Positions 22,999 to 31,493 of a stretch of 34,630 bases of DNA are shown here, in pieces. This stretch comes from Mycobacterium sp. 1100029.7 (GTDB taxonomy: Bacteria; Actinomycetota; Actinomycetes; Mycobacteriales; Mycobacteriaceae). The position numbers and the translations under genes were made by a program. The stretch is taken from assembly GCF_001665235.1 (NCBI RefSeq), contig NZ_LZSC01000058.1:1-34630 (forward strand). The letters are read 5' to 3'. Position 1 is the stretch's first letter, and each line of letters begins with the position of its first letter. The notes beneath the pieces were generated by a model. It made no database searches. It was not told the origin of the DNA and worked only from the letters and a program-made list of their open reading frames with translations.

Positions 22999-24328
22999 GC
23001 CCCAAGTGATCTCGCAGCGTCTCGCCGCTGTACTCGCTGTGGTACGCGCCGCGCTCCTGTAGTAGCGGCACCACCCGATCGACGAATTCGTCGAGCCCGT
23101 GCGGTGTCAGATGCGGCACCAGGATAAATCCATCGCAAGCGTCGGCCTGGACGTATTCGTCTATCTCGTCGGCGATGCGGCTGGCGGTGCCGACGAACTG
23201 CTCCCGGCTGGTGACGGCGATGATCAACTCGCGGATGGAAAGCTTCTCGGCTTCAGCGCGTTCGCGCCAGCGACCGGCCACCGCGACCGGGTCCACGTGG
23301 CGCACCCGCCCCTGGGTGATGTCAGTGTCGACGACCGGATCGAAAGGGGGCAACGGCCCGTCCGGATCGAAGTCGGATAGCTCGCGGCCCCAGACCTGCT
23401 CGAGCATCGCGATCGCCGTCGCGCCGCTGACCTGCTGATGACGAATGTAGCGTGCCTTGTCCTGTGCTTCGGTGTCGGTATCGCCCAGAACAAAGGTCGC
23501 GGCAGGAAAAACCTTGAGCTGGTTGGGGTCTCGCCCGGAAGCTGTTGCTCTGCCTTTGACATCGGCATAGTAACGCTGGCCGTCCTGCAGGGATCCATGC
23601 AAAGTGAACAGGGCGTCGGCATACCTGGCGCCGAACGCCCGCCCCTCGTCGGAGTCACCCGCCTGCAACAGGATCGGATGGCCCTGCGGTCCGGGCGGCA
23701 GGGTCGCGAACCCGCGAACGTCGAACTGCGGCCCGGAATGTTCGACCGCGCGGATGCCCGCCGGGTCAACGTATTGTCCGCTCTCGACATCGGCCAGCAC
23801 GGCGTCGTCTTGCCAGCTGTCCCAGAATCGACGCGCGACGGTCACGAACTCCTCGGCTCGTTGATAGCGCTCGGGATGCTTCAAGAAGCCGCCGCGCCGG
23901 AAGTTCTCGCCGGTGAAGGCGTCCGAGGACGTGACGATGTTCCAACCGGCGCGGCCACCGGAGAGATGGTCGAGAGTCGCGAATTGCCTTGCCACTTCGA
24001 AGGGTTCGTTGAAGGTGGTGTTGATCGTCCCGGTCAGCCCGATCCGGTCGGTGACACCGGCCAACGCGGCCAGCACGGTGAAGGTGTCGGGCCGGCCGAC
24101 GACGTCGAGATCGTAGATCCGGCCGCGATGCTCGCGCAGCCGCAGTCCCTCGGCCAAAAAGAAAAAGTCGAACAGGCCACGTTCGGCGGTGCGAGCGAGG
24201 TGCACGAACGATTCGAACTCGATCTGACTGCCCGCGCTGGTATCGGTCCACACGGTGGTGTTGTTGACACCGGGGAAGTGGGCCGCCAAGTGGATCGGCT
24301 TGCGGCGCTGGCCTTCCCGAGTGTTCAC
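22973..24328 (-). CDS. NtaA/SnaA/DmoA-family flavin monooxygenase (CmoJ-like)
   Basis: This 451-residue FMN-dependent monooxygenase of the bacterial luciferase superfamily has the long NtaA-type form: IHLAAHFPGVNN at the start, AERGLFDFFFLAEGL, TGTINTTFNEPFEVARQFATLD, GGRAGWNIVTSSD, LLQAGDSDEGRAF, and the NtaA-type C-terminus ending RDHLGL. Members oxidise chelators, dialkyl sulfides, dibenzothiophene sulfone or modified cysteines with FMNH2 from a separate reductase. It is the last gene of a run with 4-base ATGA overlaps. The neighbours (GNAT and YtmO-like protein) favour a role in S-modified cysteine breakdown by analogy with Bacillus clusters; this is inference. Confidence 0.85.
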   Translation of the reverse strand: MNTREGQRRKPIHLAAHFPGVNNTTVWTDTSAGSQIEFESFVHLARTAERGLFDFFFLAEGLRLREHRGRIYDLDVVGRPDTFTVLAALAGVTDRIGLTGTINTTFNEPFEVARQFATLDHLSGGRAGWNIVTSSDAFTGENFRRGGFLKHPERYQRAEEFVTVARRFWDSWQDDAVLADVESGQYVDPAGIRAVEHSGPQFDVRGFATLPPGPQGHPILLQAGDSDEGRAFGARYADALFTLHGSLQDGQRYYADVKGRATASGRDPNQLKVFPAATFVLGDTDTEAQDKARYIRHQQVSGATAIAMLEQVWGRELSDFDPDGPLPPFDPVVDTDITQGRVRHVDPVAVAGRWRERAEAEKLSIRELIIAVTSREQFVGTASRIADEIDEYVQADACDGFILVPHLTPHGLDEFVDRVVPLLQERGAYHSEYSGETLRDHLGLSDFAAHT

Positions 24329-25443
24329 GAACTCAGTCCCCAGCTCTGCGCGATCAGCTCGTGGGACCGCAACCGGTGTTCGTGGCTGTGGGTCACCGAC
24401 GTGATGACGAGTTCGTCGGCGCCGGTCACTCGCTGCAGCGCCTGCAACCGTTGCGCGACTTCGTCAGCGGTGCCGACGAATTGCGTTGCTATCCGGTCCT
24501 TGACCACGGCGTACTGCTCTTCGGTCAGCGGCGGGCAGCTGTCCGGCTCCGGGTAGGGCATGGCGCCCACGCCGGTCCGGATCGAGTACACCCAATGGCC
24601 GTAGCCGGAGGCCAGATGCTCGGCGGTGGCGGTGTCGTCGGCGACCACGATGTCGGCCGATACCACCACGTAAGGCTTCGACAGCGCCGCCGACGGAACG
24701 AACGCGTCGCGGTAGGCCTCGATCGCCTCCAGCGCGGTGGCCGGAGTGATGTGATAGCTCGCGACGAACGGCAAGCCCAGCGCCCCGGCTACCCGCGCGC
24801 TTTGGCCTCGGGTACTGCCGAATATCCACGGCCGCAAACCGCTTCCCTCGCCGGGCACCGCATGCACGTCGAATCCGCCGGCGCGGTAGGTGCCCTCGAC
24901 AAACGCCAGAATGTCGTTGACTTGGTCGGCGAAGTCTGGAGATAGCGCTTCGGGCTGCTGCAGCAGACCCATGGTGGCTTGCAGCTGTTCGACGTCGAGC
25001 AGCCCGCGTAAATCGAACGGGGTCGGAACCACCACGCCGTCCACCTCGTGCCATACCCGAGGCGGCCGGGGTTCTCGGGGCTTCTTGGGTTTGTGCTCCT
25101 CGGAGCGGCGCTGGCCGGATCGCCCGACACCGAGATCGATGCGCCCGGGATGAAAGGCTTCCAGCATGCCGAAGCTTTCAACCACCGCGATCGCGGTGGT
25201 ATAGCCCAATTGCACGGCCGCAGCGCCAACCCGAATTGTGTTGGTAGCGGCCGCGATCTGGCCGATCAATACGGCTGGGGCGGCACTGGCGACAGATACG
25301 AAGTGATGCTCGGCGACCCAGAAGCGGCGAAAACCCCAGTCTTCGGCGCGTTGGGCCAGATCGATGGTGTTGCGCAGCGCGGTCGCGGCGTCGCTTCCCG
25401 CACTGATCGGTGAGAGGTCCAGGATCGACAGCGGAACGTTCAT
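24325..25443 (-). CDS. Luciferase-like monooxygenase, YtmO/CmoO-type
   Basis: This 372-residue single-domain luciferase-like protein opens with LSILDLSPISAGSDAATALR and RRFWVAEHH, the pattern of the YtmO/CmoO group. IGQIAAATNTIRVGAAAVQL, AFHPGRIDLGVGRS and PWIFGSTRGQSARVAG follow. The ATG at 25443 is chosen because it gives this N-terminus and overlaps the upstream gene's stop; the frame is open further upstream only inside that gene. It should use reduced FMN, but no reductase is in the window. Substrate is unknown. Confidence 0.85.
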   Translation of the reverse strand: MNVPLSILDLSPISAGSDAATALRNTIDLAQRAEDWGFRRFWVAEHHFVSVASAAPAVLIGQIAAATNTIRVGAAAVQLGYTTAIAVVESFGMLEAFHPGRIDLGVGRSGQRRSEEHKPKKPREPRPPRVWHEVDGVVVPTPFDLRGLLDVEQLQATMGLLQQPEALSPDFADQVNDILAFVEGTYRAGGFDVHAVPGEGSGLRPWIFGSTRGQSARVAGALGLPFVASYHITPATALEAIEAYRDAFVPSAALSKPYVVVSADIVVADDTATAEHLASGYGHWVYSIRTGVGAMPYPEPDSCPPLTEEQYAVVKDRIATQFVGTADEVAQRLQALQRVTGADELVITSVTHSHEHRLRSHELIAQSWGLSS

Positions 25444-26540
25444 CGCCGCACCGCCGCATACCGATTGCGCGCTACCGGCAGGCCTAGCCGCTCGCGTAGT
25501 GTTTCGCCGTCTCGATAGTCGGCACGGAATCGTCCAGCGCGCTGCAACAGCGGTACCACCTCGTCGACGATCACGGGCAGATCGCTGGCATTGACTGCGG
25601 GACGCAACCGCGCACCGTCGATGCCCAGACGCTGCCATCCCAGCAGTAAGTCCACCAAATCCGCTGCGCCGTTGGTGAAGTTGAGCGCATCGGAACGAGG
25701 ATCGCCGACGCCTCCAAACGACACCAACACGTCGGCGAAAACCTTCAACGCGCCCCCACCTGCGGTCGCCACCTCGTCGAGGATGCCGCGCAGCGACGCA
25801 TCATCCTTTGGCGTGATGAAGACGAGATCGGCGCTGGCGGCGGCGAATTCATAAACCGGTCCAAGGTGAGCCAGGGCGGCCACCACCGGCTGGCCTTGCG
25901 GGGGCCGCGGGGTGATCGAGGGCCCCTTGACGGAGAAGAACTTCCCGGCGAAGTCGATGTAGTGCAGTCTGTCGACGTCCACGTAGCGGCCGGTGGCCGC
26001 GTCGCGGATGATGGCGTCGTCTTCCCAGCTGTCCCAGAGACGGCGCACCACCTCGACGTAGTCGACGGCCTCCTCGAACAGGTTGTCCAGCGAAGGGTCG
26101 CGCCGGCCGAACAGCGCCGCTTCATGCGCGGTCGAACTGACCCGCGGCTGCCAGCCGGCCCTACCGTGAGAGACATAGTCAAGTGTGGCAATCGATTTGG
26201 AGATGTGGAACGGCTCGGTGTGCGTCACGGTGGCCACCGGGATCAGCCCGATGTGATGCGTTGCGGGTGCGACGCGGGCCGCCACCAACGCGGCGTCACC
26301 CCGGCCCGCGAGCCGGCGGGGGTCGATCCGCTCGCCGCGCCCGGGCTGCGGCATCAAGCTGTCGTCGATGGTGAGGAAGTCGAGCAGCCCGCGTTCGGCG
26401 GTGGCCGCGAGTCCGGCCCAGTACCGGCCGGTCAGCGGCGACGGCGCAGCAGGGTCGGCCGCCAGCGTGGCCTGCCAGGCCTGAGGGTCCCACCCGTAGC
26501 CGTCCAGCGCGACGCCCAGATGCAGTTGGTTCCCGCTCAT
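25440..26540 (-). CDS. Luciferase-like (NtaA/DmoA-related) monooxygenase
   Basis: This 366-residue protein shows HLGVALDGYGW, AERGLLDFLTIDDSL, IGLIPVATVTHTEPFHISK, SIATLDYVSHGRAGWQPRVS and a final TLRERLGL shared with the NtaA-type neighbour. It lacks part of the usual NtaA mid-region and is about 85 residues shorter than that neighbour. The start at 26540 (MSGNQ) is preferred over 26549 because it gives the same ATGA overlap seen at every other junction of this operon. Substrate is unknown; FMN dependence is from the family. Confidence 0.82.
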   Translation of the reverse strand: MSGNQLHLGVALDGYGWDPQAWQATLAADPAAPSPLTGRYWAGLAATAERGLLDFLTIDDSLMPQPGRGERIDPRRLAGRGDAALVAARVAPATHHIGLIPVATVTHTEPFHISKSIATLDYVSHGRAGWQPRVSSTAHEAALFGRRDPSLDNLFEEAVDYVEVVRRLWDSWEDDAIIRDAATGRYVDVDRLHYIDFAGKFFSVKGPSITPRPPQGQPVVAALAHLGPVYEFAAASADLVFITPKDDASLRGILDEVATAGGGALKVFADVLVSFGGVGDPRSDALNFTNGAADLVDLLLGWQRLGIDGARLRPAVNASDLPVIVDEVVPLLQRAGRFRADYRDGETLRERLGLPVARNRYAAVRR

Positions 26541-27022
26541 GCGAGCCACTTTTCGAAAGCAATCGGGAAGACCGGCCCCTCGGACGGCAGCGGCCCGGCC
26601 AACCGGGTGTACCCGGTGGCCTCGTACAGCTCCTCGGCTTCGGGCTGGCGGTTGCCGGTCATCAAGTAGACCCGCTGGTAGCCGCGTGCGGCGATGTCAG
26701 CTTCCAGCTCGGCCAACAAGGCCATCGCATACCCGCGGCGGCGGTGCGCGCTATCGGTCCAGATGCGTTTGAGCTCGGCCGTCTCGGGGTCGAATCGCCG
26801 AAACCCGCCGCCGGTGACCGGGCGGCCCTCCAACAGACCTATCAACATGCCCCCATCCGGTGGTGCGAACTCGTCGGTGGGATTGTCCTTCAGCCATGCC
26901 AATACCGTTGGCGGCGTGCTGTCATACCGCTGGGCGTACTCCGCGGCCAGCTCCTCCAGCAGTGGCTGTGCCAGCGCGTCGTCCAAAGTAGCCGCCACGA
27001 ATTGGAGCTGACTCACCTTCAC
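26537..27022 (-). CDS. GNAT-family N-acetyltransferase
   Basis: This 161-residue protein has the acetyl-CoA site AELKRIWTDSAHRRRGYAM at about residues 82-100 (RRRGYA replaces the usual RGxGxG/A), then LLAELEADIAARGYQRVYL and the C-terminal YEATGYT typical of small GNAT enzymes. It overlaps the next gene by 4 bases and lies 17 bases after the methyltransferase gene. Coupling to three flavin monooxygenases recalls Bacillus sulfur-salvage operons in which an acetyltransferase (SnaA/YtmI) N-acetylates S-alkylcysteines before oxidation. That role is inferred; antibiotic or amine acetylation cannot be excluded. Confidence 0.85.
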   Translation of the reverse strand: MKVSQLQFVAATLDDALAQPLLEELAAEYAQRYDSTPPTVLAWLKDNPTDEFAPPDGGMLIGLLEGRPVTGGGFRRFDPETAELKRIWTDSAHRRRGYAMALLAELEADIAARGYQRVYLMTGNRQPEAEELYEATGYTRLAGPLPSEGPVFPIAFEKWLA

Positions 27023-27039
27023 CTCACCTCTAACGCGTA

Positions 27040-27948
27040 TCAGGCACCAGCATTCCAGCCTGACCCTGCGCCGGGCCCGGCTGATCGCGTTGCCGTGACG
27101 TATGAAGGCGTAATCCCATCGTCAACAGGGGTACCGCGCAGGTGGGCGCCCATTCCAATCGCGGTGAACAAATCGGTCGCATCACGTTCGACCACCTGCC
27201 AGCCACAATCCGCCAAATATGAAGGCACAGGACGGAATTCGCCACGATACAGCAGTCCGTCCAAGTCCAGGCCGAGACCGAGCTGATCCCACGACATCGC
27301 GGAGGTCAGGTGATCACCGGCGAACAGACTGCCGGGAGCACTCGCGGCTGTCAGCTGATGCAATAGCCGGTTCTGCCCGTCGGGAGGCAGGAAGCCGATG
27401 AACAAGTTTTCCGCGATCCACACCGTCGGTTGGGCCGAGTCGAAGCCCACCCGCTGCAGCGCGGTGAGCCAGTCGCGGCGAAGATCGACGCCCACCGCAC
27501 GGCGGTGCGTGTTCAGTTCGGCGCCCAGGCCCTGCAGCACCGTCGTCTTGAAGTCGATGACATCCGGCTGGTCGATTTCGTACACGGTCGTTCCCGGCGG
27601 CCACCACAACCGGAAGGGACGGGTGTCCAGGCCGGAACCCAGCAAAACCACCTGCCGAACGCCGGCACGGCCCGCGGCGGCGAGGTATTCGTCCAGAAAA
27701 CGGGTGTGCGCCGCCAGGCGGGTGATCAGCCCGCCGATCGTTTCGTGGTCTCGGTCGTCGTCGGCGTACCGCTGGTCGTCGACCATCCGGGTGAAGTCCG
27801 GTACACCCGCAGCGCGCACCAACTGCTCGGCGAACGGATCGTTGAGCACACCCGTGGCGGTGGCCAACGCCCTGGCCGCCGCGCCGAACGTCGCGGTCAT
27901 CCCGACGCCGCTCGCGGGCCCCCATGTGTCGTCGGCTGTGCGTGCCAT
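27040..27948 (-). CDS. SAM-dependent methyltransferase, mycobacterial UPF0677/PPM2-like family
   Basis: This 302-residue protein matches the mycobacterial UPF0677 pattern: NDPFAEQLVRAAG, RTRFLDEYLAAA in slightly changed form (AHTRFLDEYL), SAM loop VVLLGSGLDTRPFRL (about residues 101-115), then YEIDQPDVIDFK, and VWIAENLFIGFLPP. Mycobacteria have many copies of this leucine-carboxyl-methyltransferase-like family, mostly without known substrate. It lies 6 bases after the DUF3054 gene and 17 before the GNAT gene on the same strand. Its tie to the monooxygenases may be only transcriptional. Confidence 0.87.
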   Translation of the reverse strand: MARTADDTWGPASGVGMTATFGAAARALATATGVLNDPFAEQLVRAAGVPDFTRMVDDQRYADDDRDHETIGGLITRLAAHTRFLDEYLAAAGRAGVRQVVLLGSGLDTRPFRLWWPPGTTVYEIDQPDVIDFKTTVLQGLGAELNTHRRAVGVDLRRDWLTALQRVGFDSAQPTVWIAENLFIGFLPPDGQNRLLHQLTAASAPGSLFAGDHLTSAMSWDQLGLGLDLDGLLYRGEFRPVPSYLADCGWQVVERDATDLFTAIGMGAHLRGTPVDDGITPSYVTATRSAGPGAGSGWNAGA

Positions 27949-27954
27949 CCGGTG

Positions 27955-28317
27955 TCAGACGTCGGAGCGGCGCCGCAGGGCCAGCCCGACGGCGGCTCGC
28001 CATCCCAGCAGCAACAGGGCGGTGACCGATGCCGTGACCACGACGAAGCTCGCGGCCACACCGGCGGAGCTGACTTTCCGCAACGCCACGCCGATCACCA
28101 CGGTGCACAGCCAGACCACCACCCCGGTGGGTTTGACGGCAGTGGGCCGTTGCCAAGCCCGCGAGGCCAGCCAGCCGACGAAGGTGCCGGCGAGAAACGG
28201 CCAGGCCGTCGCCGCGATGCCGGGGATGTTGAGGCCCTCGTCATGACTGCGGCGCCCCACGGCGCAAAACATCAGCACGCACAGGACATCGACGCCCAGC
28301 CATCCCAGCCGCTGCAT
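27955..28317 (-). CDS. DUF3054 membrane protein (Rv0401-like)
   Basis: This 120-residue protein has four hydrophobic segments (about residues 6-20, 33-50, 63-80 and 88-106) and the DUF3054 features DVLCVLMFCAVGRRSHDEG, WPFLAGTFVGWL and PTAVKPTGVVVWL. It is divergent from fadE7, as Rv0401 is in M. tuberculosis, so it is probably the orthologue. Function is unknown. TAGTCT at 28329-28324 (minus strand) is exactly six bases before the ATG, which suggests a leaderless transcript that also reads the five downstream genes. Confidence 0.87.
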   Translation of the reverse strand: MQRLGWLGVDVLCVLMFCAVGRRSHDEGLNIPGIAATAWPFLAGTFVGWLASRAWQRPTAVKPTGVVVWLCTVVIGVALRKVSSAGVAASFVVVTASVTALLLLGWRAAVGLALRRRSDV

Positions 28318-28386
28318 GCAGCGAGACTACCGGGCGAGCCCGATTTCTTGACCCCACCGCCGGGGTGAACTTAAATTCGTTCGAAA

Positions 28387-28400
28387 TGAATATCCATTCA
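28387..28400. promoter_or_regulatory. Candidate operator upstream of fadE7
   Basis: TGAATATCCATTCA is an inverted repeat with 5-base arms and a 4-base centre, in an AT-rich patch just after TTCGTTCGAA (28377-28386), which is itself close to a palindrome. The patch lies in the 151-base region between divergent DUF3054 and fadE7 genes, about 70 bases before the fadE7 ATG. It is a natural target for the TetR regulator encoded at the end of the fadE7 operon. Binding is inferred only. Confidence 0.4.
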
Positions 28401-28468
28401 GCGAACAGGACCGACGCGTTGACGGTGCTCCGCGCCAGCGGCCGCCCGACGATGGCAGGCTGAGACTC

Positions 28469-29653
28469 ATGAGCACTCACAAGCCGCCCGCGTTCAACCG
28501 AGACGACCCGCTGGGCCTGGACGCATCGCTGTCCAGCGATGAGATCGCCGTGCGCGACACCGTAAGAGGATTCTGCGCCGAACATGTCGTCCCCTACATC
28601 GCGGAGTGGTTCGAGATCGGTGACCTGCCGGTCCGCCAGCTCGCCAAACAGTTCGGCGAGCTCGGTCTGCTCGGCATGCATCTGGAGGGCTACGGCTGCG
28701 GCGGGGCGTCGTCGGTGCACTACGGCCTGGCCTGTACCGAGCTCGAGGCCGCCGACTCCGGGGTGCGGTCGATGGTTTCGGTGCAGGGGTCGCTGGCGAT
28801 GTTTGCGATCTGGAACTTCGGCTCCGAGGAGCAGAAGCAACAGTGGCTGCCCGGAATGGCCGCCGGCGAGCTGCTCGGCTGCTTCGGGCTCACCGAGCCT
28901 GACGCCGGATCCGACCCCGCGGCGATGAAAACCAACGCGCGACAAGATGGTTCAGACTGGGTGCTCAACGGTCGCAAGATGTGGATCACCAACGGCTCGG
29001 TTGCCGATGTCGCGGTCGTGTGGGCCAACACCGACGACGGAATACGCGGTTTCATCGTCCCCACCCGCACCGCGGGCTTCACCGCCAACACGATTCACCA
29101 CAAGCTGTCGCTACGTGCCTCGATCACCAGCGAGCTGGTGCTCGACGACGTCCGGCTGCCCGCCGAGGCGATGCTGCCCGATGCCAAGGGTCTGCGCGGG
29201 CCGCTGTCGTGCCTGTCCGAGGCGCGCTACGGCATCATCTGGGGTTCGATGGGTGCGGCCCGCACGGCGTGGCAGGCCGCGCTCGACTATTCGACGCAGC
29301 GCACCCAGTTCGGCCGGCCGATCGCGGGTTTTCAGCTGACGCAGGCAAAGCTCGTCGACATGGCCGTGGAGCTGCACAAGGGACAGCTGCTGTCGCTTCA
29401 CCTGGGCCGCCTCAAGGACAGCGTCGGACTGCGGCCCGAGCAGGTCAGCTTCGGCAAGCTCAACAACACCCGCGAGGCCATCAAGATCTGCCGGACCGCT
29501 CGAACCATATTGGGCGGCAACGGGATATCGCTGGAATACCCGGTGATCCGGCACATGGTCAACCTGGAGTCGGTGCTGACCTATGAGGGCACCCCGGAGA
29601 TGCACCAGCTGGTGCTCGGCCAGGCTTTCACCGGCAGCGACGCCTTCCGCTGA
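28469..29653 (+). CDS. fadE7: Acyl-CoA dehydrogenase FadE7 (glutaryl-CoA-dehydrogenase-like)
   Basis: This 394-residue flavoprotein matches FadE7 (Rv0400c) in length and position. It has FGLTEPDAGSDP (FAD/substrate loop), GRKMWITNG, LRASITSELVLDDVRLP, RTQFGRPIAGFQ, and the catalytic Glu373 in TYEGTPEMH, then LGQAFTG. The SITSELVLDDVRLP and GQAFTGSDAF signatures are those of the glutaryl-CoA dehydrogenase branch, but substrate choice is not proven. It lies 11 bases before a second acyl-CoA dehydrogenase gene. A clear ribosome site is lacking. Confidence 0.92.
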   Translation: MSTHKPPAFNRDDPLGLDASLSSDEIAVRDTVRGFCAEHVVPYIAEWFEIGDLPVRQLAKQFGELGLLGMHLEGYGCGGASSVHYGLACTELEAADSGVRSMVSVQGSLAMFAIWNFGSEEQKQQWLPGMAAGELLGCFGLTEPDAGSDPAAMKTNARQDGSDWVLNGRKMWITNGSVADVAVVWANTDDGIRGFIVPTRTAGFTANTIHHKLSLRASITSELVLDDVRLPAEAMLPDAKGLRGPLSCLSEARYGIIWGSMGAARTAWQAALDYSTQRTQFGRPIAGFQLTQAKLVDMAVELHKGQLLSLHLGRLKDSVGLRPEQVSFGKLNNTREAIKICRTARTILGGNGISLEYPVIRHMVNLESVLTYEGTPEMHQLVLGQAFTGSDAFR

Positions 29654-29664
29654 CAGGAGTAACG

Positions 29665-30813
29665 ATGGCCGCACGCCTGCAGTACACGTCCGAGCATCAC
29701 CAATTCCGGGAGTTGGTGCGCGATTTCGTCCAACAGACCGTCGCGCCCGCGCACGAAACCTGGGAACGCAACGGCCAGTGGGACCGCTCACTGTTCATCG
29801 AAGCGGGAAAGCTTGGGCTGCTGGGATTTTCAGTCCCCGAACATTTAGGCGGGGCGGGCGTCGACGATTTCCGCTACAACGCGATCGTCATCGATGAATT
29901 GCAGCGGGTCGGGGCGGCCGCTGAGGCCATTTCGTTCACGCTGCAAAACGACATCGTGCTGCCGTATCTCACCGATCTGACCACCCCCGAGCAGCAGCAA
30001 CGCTGGCTACCCGGCGTGGTGACGGGCGAGACGGTGCTGGCCATCGCGATGACCGAGCCCGGCACCGGAAGCGATCTGGCCGGCATCCGCACCTCCGCGG
30101 TGCGGGACGGCGACCACTACGTCGTCAACGGCGCAAAGACATTCATCTCCAACGGGCAAAGCGGCGACCTGTTCGTCATCGCCGTGCGCACCTCGCCGGA
30201 TCGGCACAAGGGCCTGTCGCTGCTGGTGGTCGAGGCCGGTACTGCGGGGTTCGCGCGCGGCCGCAATCTGGAGAAGATCGGTTTGCACGCCCAGGACACC
30301 AGCGAGCTCGCCTTTACCGATATGCGGGTGCCGGTCGAGAATCTGCTGGGCGAGGAAGGCGCCGGGTTTTATCAACTGGTGGGCAACCTGCCCCAGGAGC
30401 GGCTCGCGTTGGGTATCGGCGCGGTGGCCGCCGCCGAGACGGTGCTGGCCGAGACGCTCGAATATGTGCGCGCCCGCAAGGCTTTCGGGTCACCGATCGC
30501 CAGCTTCCAGCACAGCCAGTTCGTGCTCGCCGAGCTGGCCACCGAACTCGACATCGCCCGCACCTTCCTCGACGACTGCCTGGCCGAGCATCTGGTCGGT
30601 GAACTCACCGCGGCGCGCGCGGCCCGACTCAAATGGTGGACCACCGATCTGCAGGTGCGGACCGCCGATCGCTGTCTGCAACTGCACGGCGGATACGGCT
30701 ATATGCGCGAATACAACGTGTCGCGCGCGTTCGTCGACGCCCGCATCCAGACAATCTACGGCGGCACCAACGAGATCATGAAAACGATCATCGCCAAGGA
30801 CCTCGGCATTTGA
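29665..30813 (+). CDS. Acyl-CoA dehydrogenase, LCAD/IVD-type catalytic base
   Basis: This 382-residue protein has AMTEPGTGSDLAGIRT, GAKTFISNG, KIGLHAQDTSELAF, RKAFGSPIASFQ, LHGGYGYMREY and a final IYGGTNEIMK. The C-terminal catalytic Glu of medium-chain enzymes is replaced (YGGT for YEGT). Glu245 in LPQERLALG stands where LCAD and isovaleryl-CoA dehydrogenase keep their base. It probably acts on long or branched acyl-CoA. An AGGAG precedes the ATG at 29665, and the stop overlaps the TetR gene start (TGATG). Confidence 0.9.
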   Translation: MAARLQYTSEHHQFRELVRDFVQQTVAPAHETWERNGQWDRSLFIEAGKLGLLGFSVPEHLGGAGVDDFRYNAIVIDELQRVGAAAEAISFTLQNDIVLPYLTDLTTPEQQQRWLPGVVTGETVLAIAMTEPGTGSDLAGIRTSAVRDGDHYVVNGAKTFISNGQSGDLFVIAVRTSPDRHKGLSLLVVEAGTAGFARGRNLEKIGLHAQDTSELAFTDMRVPVENLLGEEGAGFYQLVGNLPQERLALGIGAVAAAETVLAETLEYVRARKAFGSPIASFQHSQFVLAELATELDIARTFLDDCLAEHLVGELTAARAARLKWWTTDLQVRTADRCLQLHGGYGYMREYNVSRAFVDARIQTIYGGTNEIMKTIIAKDLGI

Positions 30814-31442
30814 TGGCCGTCGACTACGGCGAACTTCCCGTCGAGGAGGCCGTGCGCGCCGCCCGGGCCAGCTCGCGGCGCCGGCAGGTGCTCGACGCGG
30901 CGGTGACCGTCATGGGCAAGACGGGCTTTCACCAGATGTCCATGCAGGACCTGGCCGCCGAGGCAAACGTCAGTGTCGGCTTGATCTACAAGTACTTCGG
31001 CGGCAAAGAAGATCTGCTGCTCGCGACGATCGTGCGGATCCTCGAGGTGTTCCATGACCAGTTGGCACCGGTGATGGACGCCGCCGGGGATGACCCGGTC
31101 GACCGGCTGACCGCGGGCATCCGCCGCTACATCGAAATCGTCGACGAGAATCTCGACGGCGTGGTGCTGACCTACCGGGAAAGCCGAACACTGGGGTCGG
31201 CCGGTCGCACGCAGATCAAGGAACTCGAAATCGCCAGTGCCGCACCGCTGCGCGCGACGATCGAGGCCGGAATCGCCGCCGGGGTGTTCCGTGACGTCGA
31301 TGTCGACCTGACGGTTTACGACATCATGCTGATCGCGCACGGCTGGGCGCTCAAACACTGGCACTTCGGCCCGATCTACACCGTCGAGGAGTACATCCGG
31401 CGTCAGACCCGCCACGTGCTCAACGCGTTGGTCGACGGCTAG
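30813..31442 (+). CDS. TetR-family transcriptional regulator
   Basis: This 209-residue regulator has an N-terminal helix-turn-helix at about residues 40-70 (MSMQDLAAEANVSVGLIYKYF, then GGKEDLL). The ligand-binding C-terminal domain contains LTYRESRTLG and AHGWALKHWHF, typical of the KstR2/FadR-like TetR group next to acyl-CoA genes. The ATG overlaps the dehydrogenase stop by one base, so it belongs to the fadE7 operon and probably represses it from an operator such as 28387-28400. The ligand is likely an acyl-CoA (inference). Confidence 0.9.
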   Translation: MAVDYGELPVEEAVRAARASSRRRQVLDAAVTVMGKTGFHQMSMQDLAAEANVSVGLIYKYFGGKEDLLLATIVRILEVFHDQLAPVMDAAGDDPVDRLTAGIRRYIEIVDENLDGVVLTYRESRTLGSAGRTQIKELEIASAAPLRATIEAGIAAGVFRDVDVDLTVYDIMLIAHGWALKHWHFGPIYTVEEYIRRQTRHVLNALVDG

Positions 31443-31493
31443 CGCAGTCGACTGCAAGACTCAGGTGAGGCGCTATTACTGAAGGAGTCGAGG

